Source: Chara braunii
Lineage: Eukaryota > Streptophyta > Charophyceae > Charales > Characeae
Reading direction: 5' to 3'
Length of the DNA stretch: 30,819 nt
Assembly: GCA_003427395.1 (NCBI GenBank)
Contig: BFEA01000389.1
Coordinates: 1,405,998 to 1,436,816, forward strand
In this document: piece after piece, positions 1-9,354 of the stretch
How positions within the stretch are numbered: the stretch's first letter is position 1
Layout of the letters: every line of letters begins with the position of its first letter
Translations under genes and position numbers: made by a program
Notes under the pieces: generated by a model
Database searches by the model: none
Seen by the model: the letters and a program-made list of their open reading frames with translations, nothing else
What the model was told of the DNA's origin: nothing

Positions 1-372
1 GGGGGGGGGGGGGGAAATACACATCACAAAAACACGCAATTTTATAGGACCGGGCCGTAGTGCACGACCGCCACATACACACACATGCACTCTCTCACCT
101 ATCATGTACCGAAATATGGGTCAAGAACCATGTTGGATACGTGTTGGTTCATGTTGGAGGCTTGTACGAAACCATATTGGAGTCGTTGAGAAAAAGTTTG
201 AGACCTGTTGGAAACCATGTTGGACTCGTTGGGAATAAGTTGATAATGTTGATGAGTAGTTGAACACAGCAGAAGACCCAGTTTCAACAGTTGGTCACAC
301 CCCTTCTGGCGTGAATAAGTTAGACATCAAAATGAAATTTTGTTGAATTTCGGCGACAATTTTTCCGTTGTT
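1..372. other. Left-edge noncoding DNA
   Basis: No protein-like reading frame was recognised here. The first 14 bases are a G homopolymer, which at a contig edge may be a sequencing or assembly artefact. The rest is mixed sequence with a short tandem array (125-253, listed separately). The stretch ends abruptly at 373, where the truncated LTR of retroelement 1 begins, so 372/373 is a rearrangement or insertion breakpoint. Confidence 0.6.
125..253. repeat. 43-bp tandem repeat, three diverged units
   Basis: Units begin at 125, 168 and 211. Each opens with a version of GAAACCATGTTGGA and carries a GTTGG-rich body. The spacing is exactly 43 bp twice. The units are diverged, the first most of all, which suggests an old minisatellite. 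Confidence 0.65.
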
Positions 373-390
373 GAGGGCTCAATCCTCACA
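373..390 (-). repeat. Remnant of element 1 3' LTR (18 bp)
   Basis: The plus-strand sequence GAGGGCTCAATCCTCACA matches the 5' terminus of the other LTRs, read on minus as TGTGAGGATTGAGCCC. Upstream of 373 the match stops, so about 98% of this LTR is missing. The remnant directly abuts the polypurine tract, which confirms its identity. Confidence 0.8.
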
Positions 391-403
391 TTCCATCCCC
401 CTT
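391..403 (-). promoter_or_regulatory. Polypurine tract of element 1
   Basis: On the minus strand this reads AAGGGGGATGGAA, immediately 5' of the LTR terminus TGTGAGG. The same tract in the same place occurs in element 2 at 11003-11015. A polypurine tract next to the 3' LTR primes plus-strand DNA synthesis in LTR retroelements. Confidence 0.8.
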
Positions 404-420
404 AGCTTCGAAAGTCCGCA

Positions 421-757
421 AAGATGCTTACTTTGCAAGTGCCTTCCCCTTCAGCTGTCTTTCATATTCCCCAACCGAGGTGCTGTCTCAATCAGCTCCT
501 CTCTAGTGAACCAACAATCTTCTTCAAGATCAGTACGATACCTGAATCTGACCTGGTATTCTCGTTTGAATATCGTCGACGTCCACGTGGCCATCCATGG
601 TTGGGGACAACATTAATCTCCGTGAAGTAAATTGATCTGTCTCAGCAAAAGATGCAAGCTTTGAGGCGTGAAAAACTGGGTAAGTACGCAGGTGATCAGG
701 GATACGGATATCTGGGACGGATCATCCAAATCATTCCCCACTACATCCAAAACTTCC
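421..757 (-). pseudogene. Integrase C-terminus/chromodomain-like tail remnant, element 1
   Basis: This DNA aligns with 11035-11438 of element 2, which encodes the end of the integrase and the chromodomain-like tail. Fragments survive only across frame changes, for example a minus-strand EVLDVVGNDLDDP stretch near 690-755 that corresponds to EVLDIVGDEIDGP in element 2. At about 757 the sequence jumps straight to the linker between RNase H and integrase (MDGLCFLDKAG). The zinc-binding domain and DDE core of the integrase are therefore absent. Confidence 0.75.
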
Positions 758-1914
758 CGAGATGGGCCAACTAACCTTTTATTCCCTGCCTTATCCAGAA
801 AGCATAATCCATCCATCAGGAGATGGTCTTTCTAATAGGCTTCCACCATCAATTGAGTTAGCTCGTGAGATATGCCAAATCCAGAAACTAGTGCCCTATG
901 TGACAACGCATCAGCAACTTGTTATTCTCCCCCTTCAATTACTCTAGCTTAAAGTCATATTGTCTATGACCTTATTCTAGCGCTGGAGGGCATTGGACAG
1001 AATAGGTTGAATCTTAGTCTACTTTAGAATCTGATGATCAGTCCTCAAGTAGAAGAATCTACCCAACAGTCATGTTTCTTGTGGATTAGGGCCTTGTATA
1101 GGGCATAGAGTTCCCTCACTTAAGTGGACTTAGCCAACTTCTTAGATGACATTTTTTTGTCCATACTCAATCGGCCTCAACTTCTTCCCATCCTGCTGAG
1201 CCAGCACTGTGCCAATCCCATATTGGTTAGCGTCAGTGGTTACTATAAATGGTCTCTGAGGATCGGGAACCATGAGAAACTCGTGATTCATGAGTGCGTG
1301 CCTCAATCGTTTGAAGGCAGTCTCACATTCATCACTCCAGTCCCATGAGGTGTCAAGTCGAGTAAGATCTGTCAAAGGAGAGACGACTGCAAAATAGTTC
1401 TTTACGAGATTTCTATAGTAGTCGCTCATCCCTAAGAAAGATCTAACCTTAGTCACCGTGTGAGGACGTGGCCAGTCCCTAATACTAGCCACTTAGAGGC
1501 TTTTCGTTCTTCACTGTGATGGCATTGAAGCCTCTATAGTCAATGCGCATCCTCAAACTTCCTCCCTTCTTCGTTACAGACAACATTGGCGATCCGAAGG
1601 GAGAAGTACTTAGGCCGTATACATCCCTTTTCTGTCAGCTCCTTCAGTTGTGGATAGAGTTCGTCCCACTCGGTCGGGGCCATCCTATACATTCTTCCCT
1701 TTGGGGTTTTACTCCCTGGAATTATTTCTACGGCGTGGACTATCTCCCTTTCAACGACTCCTGTGGGCTTCTTGAACAGATCAGGGGGCTTAGCGACGAT
1801 ATGCTCTATCTCTGGGGGTGTTTTAACGGCTTCTCCTTTCTCAAAGACGAAGACTAGGTACATACCCTCCTCTTGGTCTTGTAGTATTTGTAGAACGTTG
1901 CTGTACATAAGCAC
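757..1914 (-). pseudogene. Reverse transcriptase/RNase H remnant, element 1
   Basis: Two minus-strand fragments are recognisable. The N-terminal RT piece (1914 down to about 1540) carries KTPPEIEHIV, EIIPGSKTPKGRMYRM and LTEKGCIRP. The second piece (1492-1142) carries the connection and RNase H start, with RSFLGMSDYYRNLVKNY, DWSDECETAFKRL and FIVTTDANQYGIG, where the first RNase H aspartate is intact. The RT palm between them, including the YLDD box, is deleted: bases matching about 13197-13626 of element 2 are missing. Downstream RNase H sequence (757-1142) is frameshifted and has lost further short segments. It cannot encode a working polymerase. Confidence 0.85.
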
Positions 1915-2091
1915 GCATAAGACTTAAACAACCTACTAGCCTCCCATTTAGCTAGTCTAATGGTTCTCCTATCAGGCAACTCATGCTTCAACAATTTCTT
2001 GTCCCAGTCCAACTGGGGCTAGGCAACCTCAAGGCAGTACATTCCTCACGGCATGTCGAATGGCAACTCGTCACTAATTTGGAACGAAATC

Positions 2092-2570
2092 CTATGATGA
2101 AGTTCCCCTCTTCCAAAAGACAAGGTCTAGACTACGTCCTTGACATAGTCTTTCACTTGCTACTAAGCGTTCGTCGTTGGCCAAAGTAGATGCTACTGGT
2201 TTACTAAGATGCTGTACCTGGTCCGGTAGGTGCAGTCTTTCCAAACAGTTAGAGCTTATGCAGTTCCGCGGGGAGCCGATGTCAACGAAGGCACCACATT
2301 TGCAGCCTCCTACACCAACTTCCACACTAAATGTTCCCCTCTAGGACCACAACTTTGTGCCACCCAGGATTCTTTAGGGTCCCTGTCTGACCACTCACTC
2401 TGCGAATCCTCTAAGGCCTCAGACACCTCGAATGTGCAATGCATATTTTGGTTCAGATGAGTCTGCGGGGTGACTAAAGAGTCATTAGCGTTGGCCAACT
2501 CATGAAGTGAGGAGGGTATTCCCACTTCACCGTTAGGGGTATCTTCTGCCTGACCTTCACATTCTTGCAC
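2092..2570 (-). pseudogene. Retroviral-type aspartic protease remnant, element 1
   Basis: The minus-strand frame 2325-2092 contains GGCKCGAFVDIGSPRNCIS followed by LERLHLPDQVQHLSKPVAST. This is the position and context of the aspartic protease active site in Ty3/gypsy pol. The usual D-S/T-G triad reads D-I-G. The adjacent upstream segment (2570-2310) is in a different frame, so at least one frameshift separates it from the preceding region. Element 2 has the homologous block at 14109-14547. Confidence 0.7.
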
Positions 2571-4198
2571 TTATGTTGGGTATGCTCATTCTCACGGTCT
2601 CTCACCTAGTTAATGCAAGCTCCATGCGAACGGCGGTCCCGCCACATTAATCTAAGCCAGCCTTAACCCAATCATCAACTTTGGATTGATTGGAGGCGGC
2701 CTGCCCTTGACTCTTTTGATGGCCCTTTCCTCGGACACCCGCCTTAGCCTTTTAATACCTCGGCAAGGGTGCTACCCTCAGCATAGTCCTCACCGTCATC
2801 CTCTGGTGTGTCCATCAGGTCAGAAAGGTCATTGACCTCATCATTTGTCTACCCTTCTTCTTTCACTTTTGTGGACTCTCCTTTCTTCTTTCGTCTACTG
2901 AAGTGTGATATGCCAACTGTATTCTCAGACTCTCAGGGAGAAATAGCGAATGCCTAGGACAACAATGAGATTCTCAACGGTAGTCGTAAACTCCCTGACT
3001 GACTTATATTTCCCTAACCAAGCTTTTGCATGACGTTTGTTGCCTGATGAGCTTGCTGCGGATTGTGCCAGCGAGCTTCTACCCTGTCGATGAACTCTTC
3101 TAAAGATAGGGTCTTACCCCAATCTGCTATGTGTCATCCATCTCCGACTTTCGCTATGAACACACTAAGCCAGTATGCTTCTCTACCTTCAAGGTAATAG
3201 GCAGCCGTTATCACTTCCTCCTCCGGCAAGGTTCTCTTGGCCCTCTCCCACATCGGAACCGATCTCAACCTGAGATTAAGATCATCCTCCTTTTCAGGAA
3301 GGGGAGCCCTCTTCAGGGTCTTTGAGAACAAGGAACTTGCTGTTGTTCCTGTGGTGGAACAGATTGCTGTGGCGGTGAATGAGTAGCTGTCACCGCCTGA
3401 CTAGAAGACGAAGAAGCTACAGTCTGTGTTGCTGCTGCTGATGAACCGCTTGGTTGTGTGCCAGCTTGGGGATAAATGCCTATCACTACCATCTTAGGGA
3501 GTGACGATCTATAAACTTCGAGCAGCCTAGAGCTTAGTTGCTGCAACTGAGTCAATGTCTAATCCAAGGTGTCTTGCATGAAGTCCATTTTGCTAACTAC
3601 GCGTGAGTGTAGTGAGAGCAAACTAGACCTCAACACCTTCATTGGGTCAAACAATGTTGCCTCATCCGTTGCCTCTAACGCAGTTTTGTCGGCCTCTACT
3701 CTCTCCAACCTGACTATCCTATCTCTCTTTCTCTCTGTGGCTTCCTGAAGTTCCTTCACTAGCCGTGCACGGATCCTTTCGACTTTCTGGAATTCCCTCA
3801 ACTCCCGCCGGCGTGGGGTCAACAGGCTTAACTGCGAGCTTGCCATTTGACAAGTGGAGACAATAGAAACTACGGTACTAGAGATGCCCGGGGACCAGGT
3901 GAGCGTTCCCAGCTGTGCCCCAGATGAGGTCCCAGACGAGAGGGCAGCATTGGATGCTGCTGCGGTAGCCATTGCAGCTGCGGCGGCCTGTCTAGGTGCT
4001 ACGTTAACTGCTGCTACCAGCTATGCAACTTCTCTTGCTGTTCTCTCGGCCGCTGCTCGTGCATGGGCTCTTACTCCGGCCTTAGGCCGTTGCTTAACTC
4101 CGGTACCTAGGATCTATTACACGAACAGAACTCTCTTTAGTTCCAACCCTGTGTTTCTCATCATCAACTCTACCCTCACCGCTGTCTGACCCACTCAA
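2571..4198 (-). pseudogene. Gag remnant, element 1
   Basis: Read on minus from about 4198, the region is an alanine-rich N-terminus, a charged coiled-coil-like segment (REFQKVERIRARLVKELQEA, about 3790-3720), MKVLRSSLLSLHSRVVSKMD, a Q/P/S-rich linker (3555-3313) and the start of the capsid-like domain with AYYLEGREAYWL (3331-3134). The rest, including the zinc knuckle near 2580-2640, is broken. The codon aligned with the element 2 ATG reads TTG (plus CAA at 4196-4198), so the start codon appears lost. In-frame stops occur at 3559 and elsewhere. Gag would form the particle shell and bind RNA. Confidence 0.75.
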
Positions 4199-5499
4199 CA
4201 ACTATGCAAACAGTATCTGCACCACAACTTCCTACTGGAGTCCTACCACAGCTTGTGTCTTACCGACTCTAAACTTTCTAAGAATAAAATAGGAGTCCGG
4301 CAGGTTACTTCACCACTTTCAAGCGATCGTCCAACAATATTCACATAAACTGTACACATAATCTAATCCTATCGTTGATTAGTTCTTTTACAACAACATT
4401 AGATAGAACTGGCTATGGTAGTATACAACAGTCCTACTCTAATATGTCCGTGAGGTGCTAGCAGTCTGACAACCAACTAATCAATAATAAAACAAGACTA
4501 TGTTGCAGATGTATGATCAATGGGTATGGTTGTGTTTCCAGTTGAGCATCAATTAGAACCTACCGTCTCCTCAATCCAACATACCGAATAACATCAATGA
4601 GCAGCGGTGTCTTCGTGTGTATTGTCGGCCCACCTCTGTGCCCAAGTCATTGCCGAGCAAGCCAGCCCATCCACTCTTATTTACCCTCGTACGGAACGAG
4701 CCTTACTGCCCAGGTTAATCTGGCTGATCAGGAGGGATTTAAGGAGAGCCCCCATCTCCTCAGGAATTATTTAACGTCGCAGACAGGACGAAGATCACAG
4801 CCTGAATCAACACCGAGTCCCTAACCAGAAATGTTTATAGACAGTCTGGTAAGCGTCTCATATGGGTTGGCACACCCGACATGACTTCTATTAGTGCAGC
4901 AAAGTGCCAAAATAGACAGCAGCCATCACATGCGTGACCTACTCCCATTGGGTTGGCATGGTGACCGTGACCCAAGTGCTTTGGCCAGGGCCCTTCAGAG
5001 GCACCGCCCTTTCTCCTTCCAGATGCTTCCGGGAAGATTGTCGTCTCTCAGGGTAGCGTGCTCACGACACCTCACCAAAAGAGAGGACTCTCAAGTTGGA
5101 CTCACTTCCTTGCGGTAAGAAGAGATTGAGAGAGTAGATAAGGTAAGGGAACACCGTACCTGGAGATAGCTTCCCCCAACCACAAATTTCACACCAATTG
5201 AGCCGAGTGTGCATTTCATGACCGGTCATGGCCTTGGTACCACCCACAACGCAATGCAGTGCCACCTCAGTCGAATGCCACATCAGCATGCTCCCATCAC
5301 CAATCATACATTCCGCCTGTCGACACGACAATCAATGTCGTCTTAGCCTTCCGGCGCACACCTCTCTACCCAGGTCGTGCGCCTAGTATGGCCTGACGTC
5401 ACAAGAACCAACTGCGAAGAAGCATCGTCAACGCACCAAGTCTGTATAACGCCAACGCACCAAGGTAAGTGGCGAATCAAAGCAGCTTCGATACCAAAA
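4199..5499 (-). other. Long leader between PBS and gag, element 1
   Basis: About 1.3 kb of noncoding DNA aligns with the leader of element 2 (16493-17775). Shared landmarks include GAACTGGCTATGGTAGTATA, GACTATGTTGCAGATGTATG and CCTCACCAAAAGAGAGGACT. No long reading frame on minus is shared by both copies, so it is best treated as an untranslated leader that probably holds packaging and translation signals. Confidence 0.6.
5482..5496 (-). promoter_or_regulatory. Primer binding site, element 1
   Basis: On minus this reads TGGTATCGAAGCTGC, three bases inside the LTR end. The first seven bases match the common plant retroelement PBS (TGGTATCAGAGC) complementary to the initiator tRNA-Met 3' end, and the rest is diverged. 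Element 2 has the equivalent site with the same 3-base offset. Confidence 0.65.
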
Positions 5500-6613
5500 T
5501 GCAAGGCACATGAATATGGACGAAGCACATAAATCCAAATTGCAAAATCACACTGAAGTCCACGTAGTCAAAGCCAGAGCAAATAGCACAATGGAACCGA
5601 GTAACCATCCATTTGAGAACGATACAGCAGAATCGTGAGTTAATGTCCAAGCCCAATCGGGCAACACCAACATCATAACCCAATGTAGCTCTATCTCTTG
5701 AATGGTGCCTGGCGCCCTATCTACTCTACAACCTATATCTACAACTACAGCATGGAAGCAACCAGACAACTTGACGACCAGCAAGTGATGACGTCAACAC
5801 CAATGCCGACCTCCTGTCCACCCAGGTACGTCTCTCTTTTCACCCACACTCTCCCTTGATAACCCACACAACGCCCTTCACCTCCGAACAACCACCTTCG
5901 CCCTTCCTCCTCTGGGCCCACAGGCAGCCCAGCTATGGCCGCCAGCGACCTGCGCCCAGGCAGCGCCCTACCGCTTAGCGCTGCCAGCGGCCAGCCCAGC
6001 CTAGCGCTGCCCTGCACCTGCATTCGCTAACGCAACAGTGTGTCGGCATCGAGCGCCAAGGCCAATTTCCCTGCCTACTCGCCCGTTCTGCCTATATGCC
6101 AGTGTTGCGTGTGGGCGGCCTGCCTTGAGCCTGTGCTAGTGTCCCAGTAGCTGCGCCCAGGCCCAATGCAGATAAGGGCCCAGGCCATACAGTTGCGCCC
6201 CTTATGCCAGGGTTGTCGTCCTGATGCAGACCCTTCCCGGTTTCCCATTGGTTCGCTCGGCCTCTACTACCACAATGTTGCTTTCTGATTGGCCAGCGTC
6301 CAATGTGTGATGTGTCGGCTTTCTCTGGCCTGTGGCCAGGGCTCAACCAACTGAGGCCCTGGGCTCAACTGCTTCACGCAGGAGTCTGGGATCCATGATG
6401 CACTCCAACCAACTGGCGTGCTGCAACTATCGGATACCCACTTTACAAAAATGTTGAAAGAAAGGTCTGTTCATGGATATTCTGACCAGCCTTCACTAGG
6501 GGCGGTCACATGTCTGGCCCGCCTTCACTTAGGGCGGGCACGAGGCTTGCTGGGGGCCTATGCCCAGAACATATGCAAGACGGCAAGGCCCCTTTGAGGG
6601 CTCAATCCCCACA
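5500..6613 (-). repeat. 5' LTR of element 1
   Basis: At 1114 bp it aligns with both LTRs of element 2. It has TG...CA type ends on minus, with the outer end at 6613 showing one change (CCCCACA for CCTCACA). It contains the palindrome TGATGACGTCA near 5786-5796 and the hairpin at 6517-6539. Part of its extra length comes from a local duplication of about 33 bp, because the hairpin region occurs a second time, diverged, at about 6483-6515. Confidence 0.85.
6517..6539. repeat. Conserved LTR hairpin
   Basis: The plus strand reads GCCCGCC, a nine-base loop (TTCACTTAG-like) and GGCGGGC. The same structure is at 10905-10927 and, with one stem change, at about 18747-18769. It lies 75-100 bp inside the LTR outer end, in the presumed U3. 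Confidence 0.6.
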
Positions 6614-6623
6614 CCCATATATT

Positions 6624-6659
<36 letters not shown>
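6614..6659. repeat. (TC)n/(TA)n microsatellite
   Basis: A CT run followed by a TA run separates element 1 from MITE copy A. The TA run is probably the target environment of the MITE. Confidence 0.8.
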
Positions 6660-7420
6660 CAGGGTTGCCAGGCCGAACGTACGGAGGCCCCTAAGCTGAC
6701 TCCCGAACGTTCGGGCGTTCGGGTCCCCGTACGGGGCCCGAACTCGAAGGGGTTCTTACCCCGCACAAAATTATTTTGATACCTAATAATTATTATTTTT
6801 TTCTTTTTTTTTTTTTGTGAGTTCTCTGTTATATAGGATACCTGTCTCTCAATTTTGAAGTCATTCTGTGTAGCCAAAAAATAATTAAATATCGGCAAAG
6901 ATGGTGGTGTCAAAACTTGCTTTCCCACTTACTAATTTGTTTTTTTTCTCTTTTCACTTTTTGTTTTCCCTTTATTTCGGGGCCTGAAGAAAATTATTAT
7001 TTTTTCAAACTTTATTTGTGGGTTATCTATAATGTAAGATACGTATGTATAAAATTTAATGGCATTTGACAAATCCAAAAAAAAATGAAAAATCGCCAAA
7101 GATGGCGGTGTCAAAAACTTGCTCGCCCACGCAAGAATTTCATTCTCATTTTATTTTTTCTTATTTTTATTAATATTATTTATTTTTCGTATTTGATTTT
7201 TATTTCAAATTTGGTAAGGACTTTGGATGTACTGTTGTGGCAAATGTTGTTTAGTTTATTCTTCTTCATGACATATTGTTTTTCCAGAATTTTTGGAAAC
7301 GTTTTTTGTTTTTTTTTTTTGGTTCCGTATTCGGCCGAACGTGCGAATGTGTTGAGAGGGGGTCCCAAACGTTCGGGTATTCGGGTTCGGGTGTTCGGCC
7401 CATCCCGAACGCCAGCAACC

Positions 7421-7423
<3 letters not shown>
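6660..7423. mobile_element. MITE-like nonautonomous DNA transposon, copy A
   Basis: The element is about 764 bp. It starts CAGGGTTGCCAGGCCGAACG and ends with GCAACCCTG, so the outer nine bases form perfect terminal inverted repeats. Both ends carry many CCGAACG/TTCGGGC motifs in opposite orientation. TIRs beginning CAGGG are typical of hAT transposons. The flanks are TATATA on both sides, so the target-site duplication length cannot be read. The interior is AT-rich with no transposase frame. It includes an internal duplication: the segment ending CAAAGATGGTGGTGTCAAAA (near 6897) recurs as CAAAGATGGCGGTGTCAAAA (near 7097). Confidence 0.72.

Positions 7424-7455
<32 letters not shown>
7424..7455. 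repeat. (TA)n between MITE copies
   Basis: A pure TATATA tract of about 32 bp joins the two MITE copies directly. No other sequence lies between them. Confidence 0.85.
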
Positions 7456-7458
<3 letters not shown>

Positions 7459-8057
7459 GGTTTCCAGGCCGAATGTACGGAGGCCCCTAAGCTGACCCCC
7501 GAACGTTCGGGCGTTCGGGTCCCCATACGTGGCCCGAACTCAAAGGGGTTCGGACCCCGCAAAAACATATTTTGGTACCTAAAAATTATTATTTTTTTCT
7601 GATTTTTTTTTGTGAGTTTTCGGTTATGTAAGCTATTTGTCTCTCAATTTTGAACTCATTCTGTGGATCCAACAAATAATGAAAAATCGGCAAAGATGGT
7701 GGTATCAAAACTTGCTTTCCCACTTACTAATTTGTCTTTTTTCTCTTTTCACAAATTATTATTTTTTCAAACTTTATTTGTAGGTTCTCTATTATGTAAG
7801 ATACATACGTATAAAATTTCATGGCATTTGACAAAGCCAAAAAAAAATGAAAAATCGCCAAAGATGGCGGTGTTAAAAACTTGCTCGCCCACGCAAGAAT
7901 TTCATTCTCATTTTATTTTTTCTTATTTTCATTAATATTATTTATTTTTCGTATTTGATTTTTATTTCAAATTTGGTAAGGAATTTGGACGTACTGTTGA
8001 GGCAAATGTTATTAAGTTTATTCTTCTGCATGACATTTTTTGTTTCAGAGTTTTTGA

Positions 8058-8095
<38 letters not shown>

Positions 8096-8193
8096 CCGCG
8101 TTCGGCCGAACGTCCGAACGCGTCGAGTGGGGATCCCAAACGTTCGGGCGTTGGGGTTCGGGTGTTCGGCCCGTCCCGAACGCCGGCAACCCT
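7456..8193. mobile_element. MITE-like nonautonomous DNA transposon, copy B
   Basis: This is a second copy of the same family in the same orientation, about 738 bp. It starts CAGGGTTTCCAGGCCGAATG and ends GCCGGCAACCCT, with the last TIR base changed. It matches copy A along its length, including the internal duplication (near 7690 and 7858). It differs by indels and by an expanded T run of about 35 bases at 8061-8095. No protein-coding capacity was seen. Confidence 0.7.
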
Positions 8194-8246
8194 ATATATA
8201 TATATATATACATATATGTATATATATATATATGTATATATATATT
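8194..8246. repeat. (TA)n microsatellite
   Basis: A TATATA tract with scattered CATATATG interruptions follows MITE copy B. Confidence 0.8.
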
Positions 8247-8679
8247 GTTTTTTTTTGCCCCTAAATCACCCTCGTACGGCCGTACGACCGTTCGTCTGTC
8301 CGAATGGACGGTCCGTACGTGGACGCCCCGTACGATGTACGGGGGACGAAACAGAATGCCTGAATCTGGATGTGTTTTATGCAGAGATGAAAAAAAGCAG
8401 TTCAATCTCGATTTCCTGCACCTCTCCGCGAACACGTCCAGATGCAGGCATTCTATCCGATCCTCTTCTCTAATGGGACCACGCCACGAAGGAAGGAGAA
8501 GAAGAAGGAAAAATATAGGGGAGATTATGCGGGAGTCACAAAAAAGAGTTATAATTGCACTATGGGCCAAAATACAGTTTCGAATTGCTGTGTGGGCAAC
8601 GTATACAACCCAGCTTTCTAGACATGTGGGGTGGCACTGCCCGAAGTGCAATTGCAAACTATATCTTTTCTTTTTTTAT

Positions 8680-8682
<3 letters not shown>
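8247..8682. other. Noncoding segment with a large inverted repeat
   Basis: Nothing protein-like was recognised. The left part is rich in CGTACG palindromes, for example CGTACGGCCGTACG near 8273. The arms AGAATGCCTGAATCTGGATG (from 8353) and their reverse complement at 8431-8454 match at 22 of 24 positions. The loop between them pairs further but imperfectly. It could be a second type of foldback MITE, but its outer ends were not defined. Confidence 0.5.

Positions 8683-8713
<31 letters not shown>
8683..8713. repeat. Poly-T tract
   Basis: An uninterrupted run of about 31 T. It could be the poly-A tail of a minus-strand retroposon, but no retroposon body was recognised to its right. Confidence 0.7.
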
Positions 8714-8714
<1 letters not shown>

Positions 8715-9154
8715 TCGAATGGGCCCGGTGCCCAAGGCTTACATCAACACAGCAGAGAATCAGACGAAAATAACAGAGGACAACTGGCCTCGGGTGCACT
8801 CCCCATCCGGAGTCATCCGTCTGTAGAAAACCAGAAAACAAAAACACTTCTCAATTGAACCTAATTCCTAATACTACCTAAATGCCGTAAAAACTCAAAG
8901 AAACGATATCACGAAAAACCTATGGCGAACACAACCACCAAACTCCATAGCTAAAACCTAAAACGAAGGAAAACCTGTGGAAAGCCACAAAACAAAAACG
9001 ATACTCAACAATCGAATTCCTAATACTACTTAGATACCATAAAGACTCAGCGCCTCACGGAACAGGCGCGCGTTAGTGCTAGCACTAGCTCTATGGCTGG
9101 CGGGCGCCGGGCCGCCGCGGCACGCGGATGGTGGCATGCTGGTTGCTTGCAGGC
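8714..9154. other. Noncoding spacer with a 152-bp partial duplication
   Basis: The segment around AATTCCTAATACTAC (8863) with its left flank (AAAACCAGAAAACAAAAAC) recurs 152 bp later at 9015 with the flank AAAGCCACAAAACAAAAAC. The second unit is cut off near 9056. No gene was recognised. Confidence 0.6.
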
Positions 9155-9354
9155 GAGGCGCTGGCTGGTCGGAGGTGGTGGGGCGCTGGCTTCTCGCAGG
9201 TTGCGAGGCGCTGGCTTCTCGCAAGTGGCGAGGCGCTGGCTGTGTGAGTGCAGTGAGGCGCTGGCTGCTGTCGGGGGGCGAGGCGCTGGCAATAGGTGAG
9301 TGGTGGGGCGCTGGTGACTTGTGGCTGGCGAGGCACTGACTTGTGGTGACTAGT
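9155..9354. repeat. 25-bp minisatellite, eight units
   Basis: Units start at 9155, 9180, 9205, 9230, 9255, 9280, 9305 and 9330, an exact 25-bp period. Each starts with a version of GAGGCGCTGGC and has a more variable second half such as TTCTCGCAAGTGGC. The array is GC-rich. Because 25 is not a multiple of three, it gives repeat-shadow reading frames on both strands, which should not be taken as genes. Confidence 0.9.

Larger units (their letters stand above)
373..6613 (-). mobile_element. Ty3/gypsy retrotransposon, element 1 (decayed)
   Basis: This is a minus-strand LTR retrotransposon closely related to element 2 (9942-18844), with the same order of parts. Read in the element's own direction it has a full 5' LTR (5500-6613), PBS (5482-5496), long leader, gag, protease, RT/RNase H fragments, integrase C-terminus, PPT (391-403) and only the first 18 bp of the 3' LTR (373-390). 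The internal part is about 5.1 kb against 6.8 kb in element 2. Two large deletions explain most of the difference: about 940 bp of integrase core (junction near 757) and about 430 bp of RT (junction near 1495). Every coding region also has stops and frameshifts. It is a fossil that could move only in trans, and without a 3' LTR probably not at all. Confidence 0.88.

Noticed and set aside
368-2460. Plus-strand reading frames of 60-110 codons over element 1
   Set aside because: They are antisense shadows of gag-pol remnants. The minus strand gives recognisable retroelement motifs at the same places.
7085-7602. Reading frames spanning the MITE ends and the TA repeat
   Set aside because: They contain IYIYIY runs from (TA)n and differ between the two MITE copies through indels. 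No transposase motif is present.
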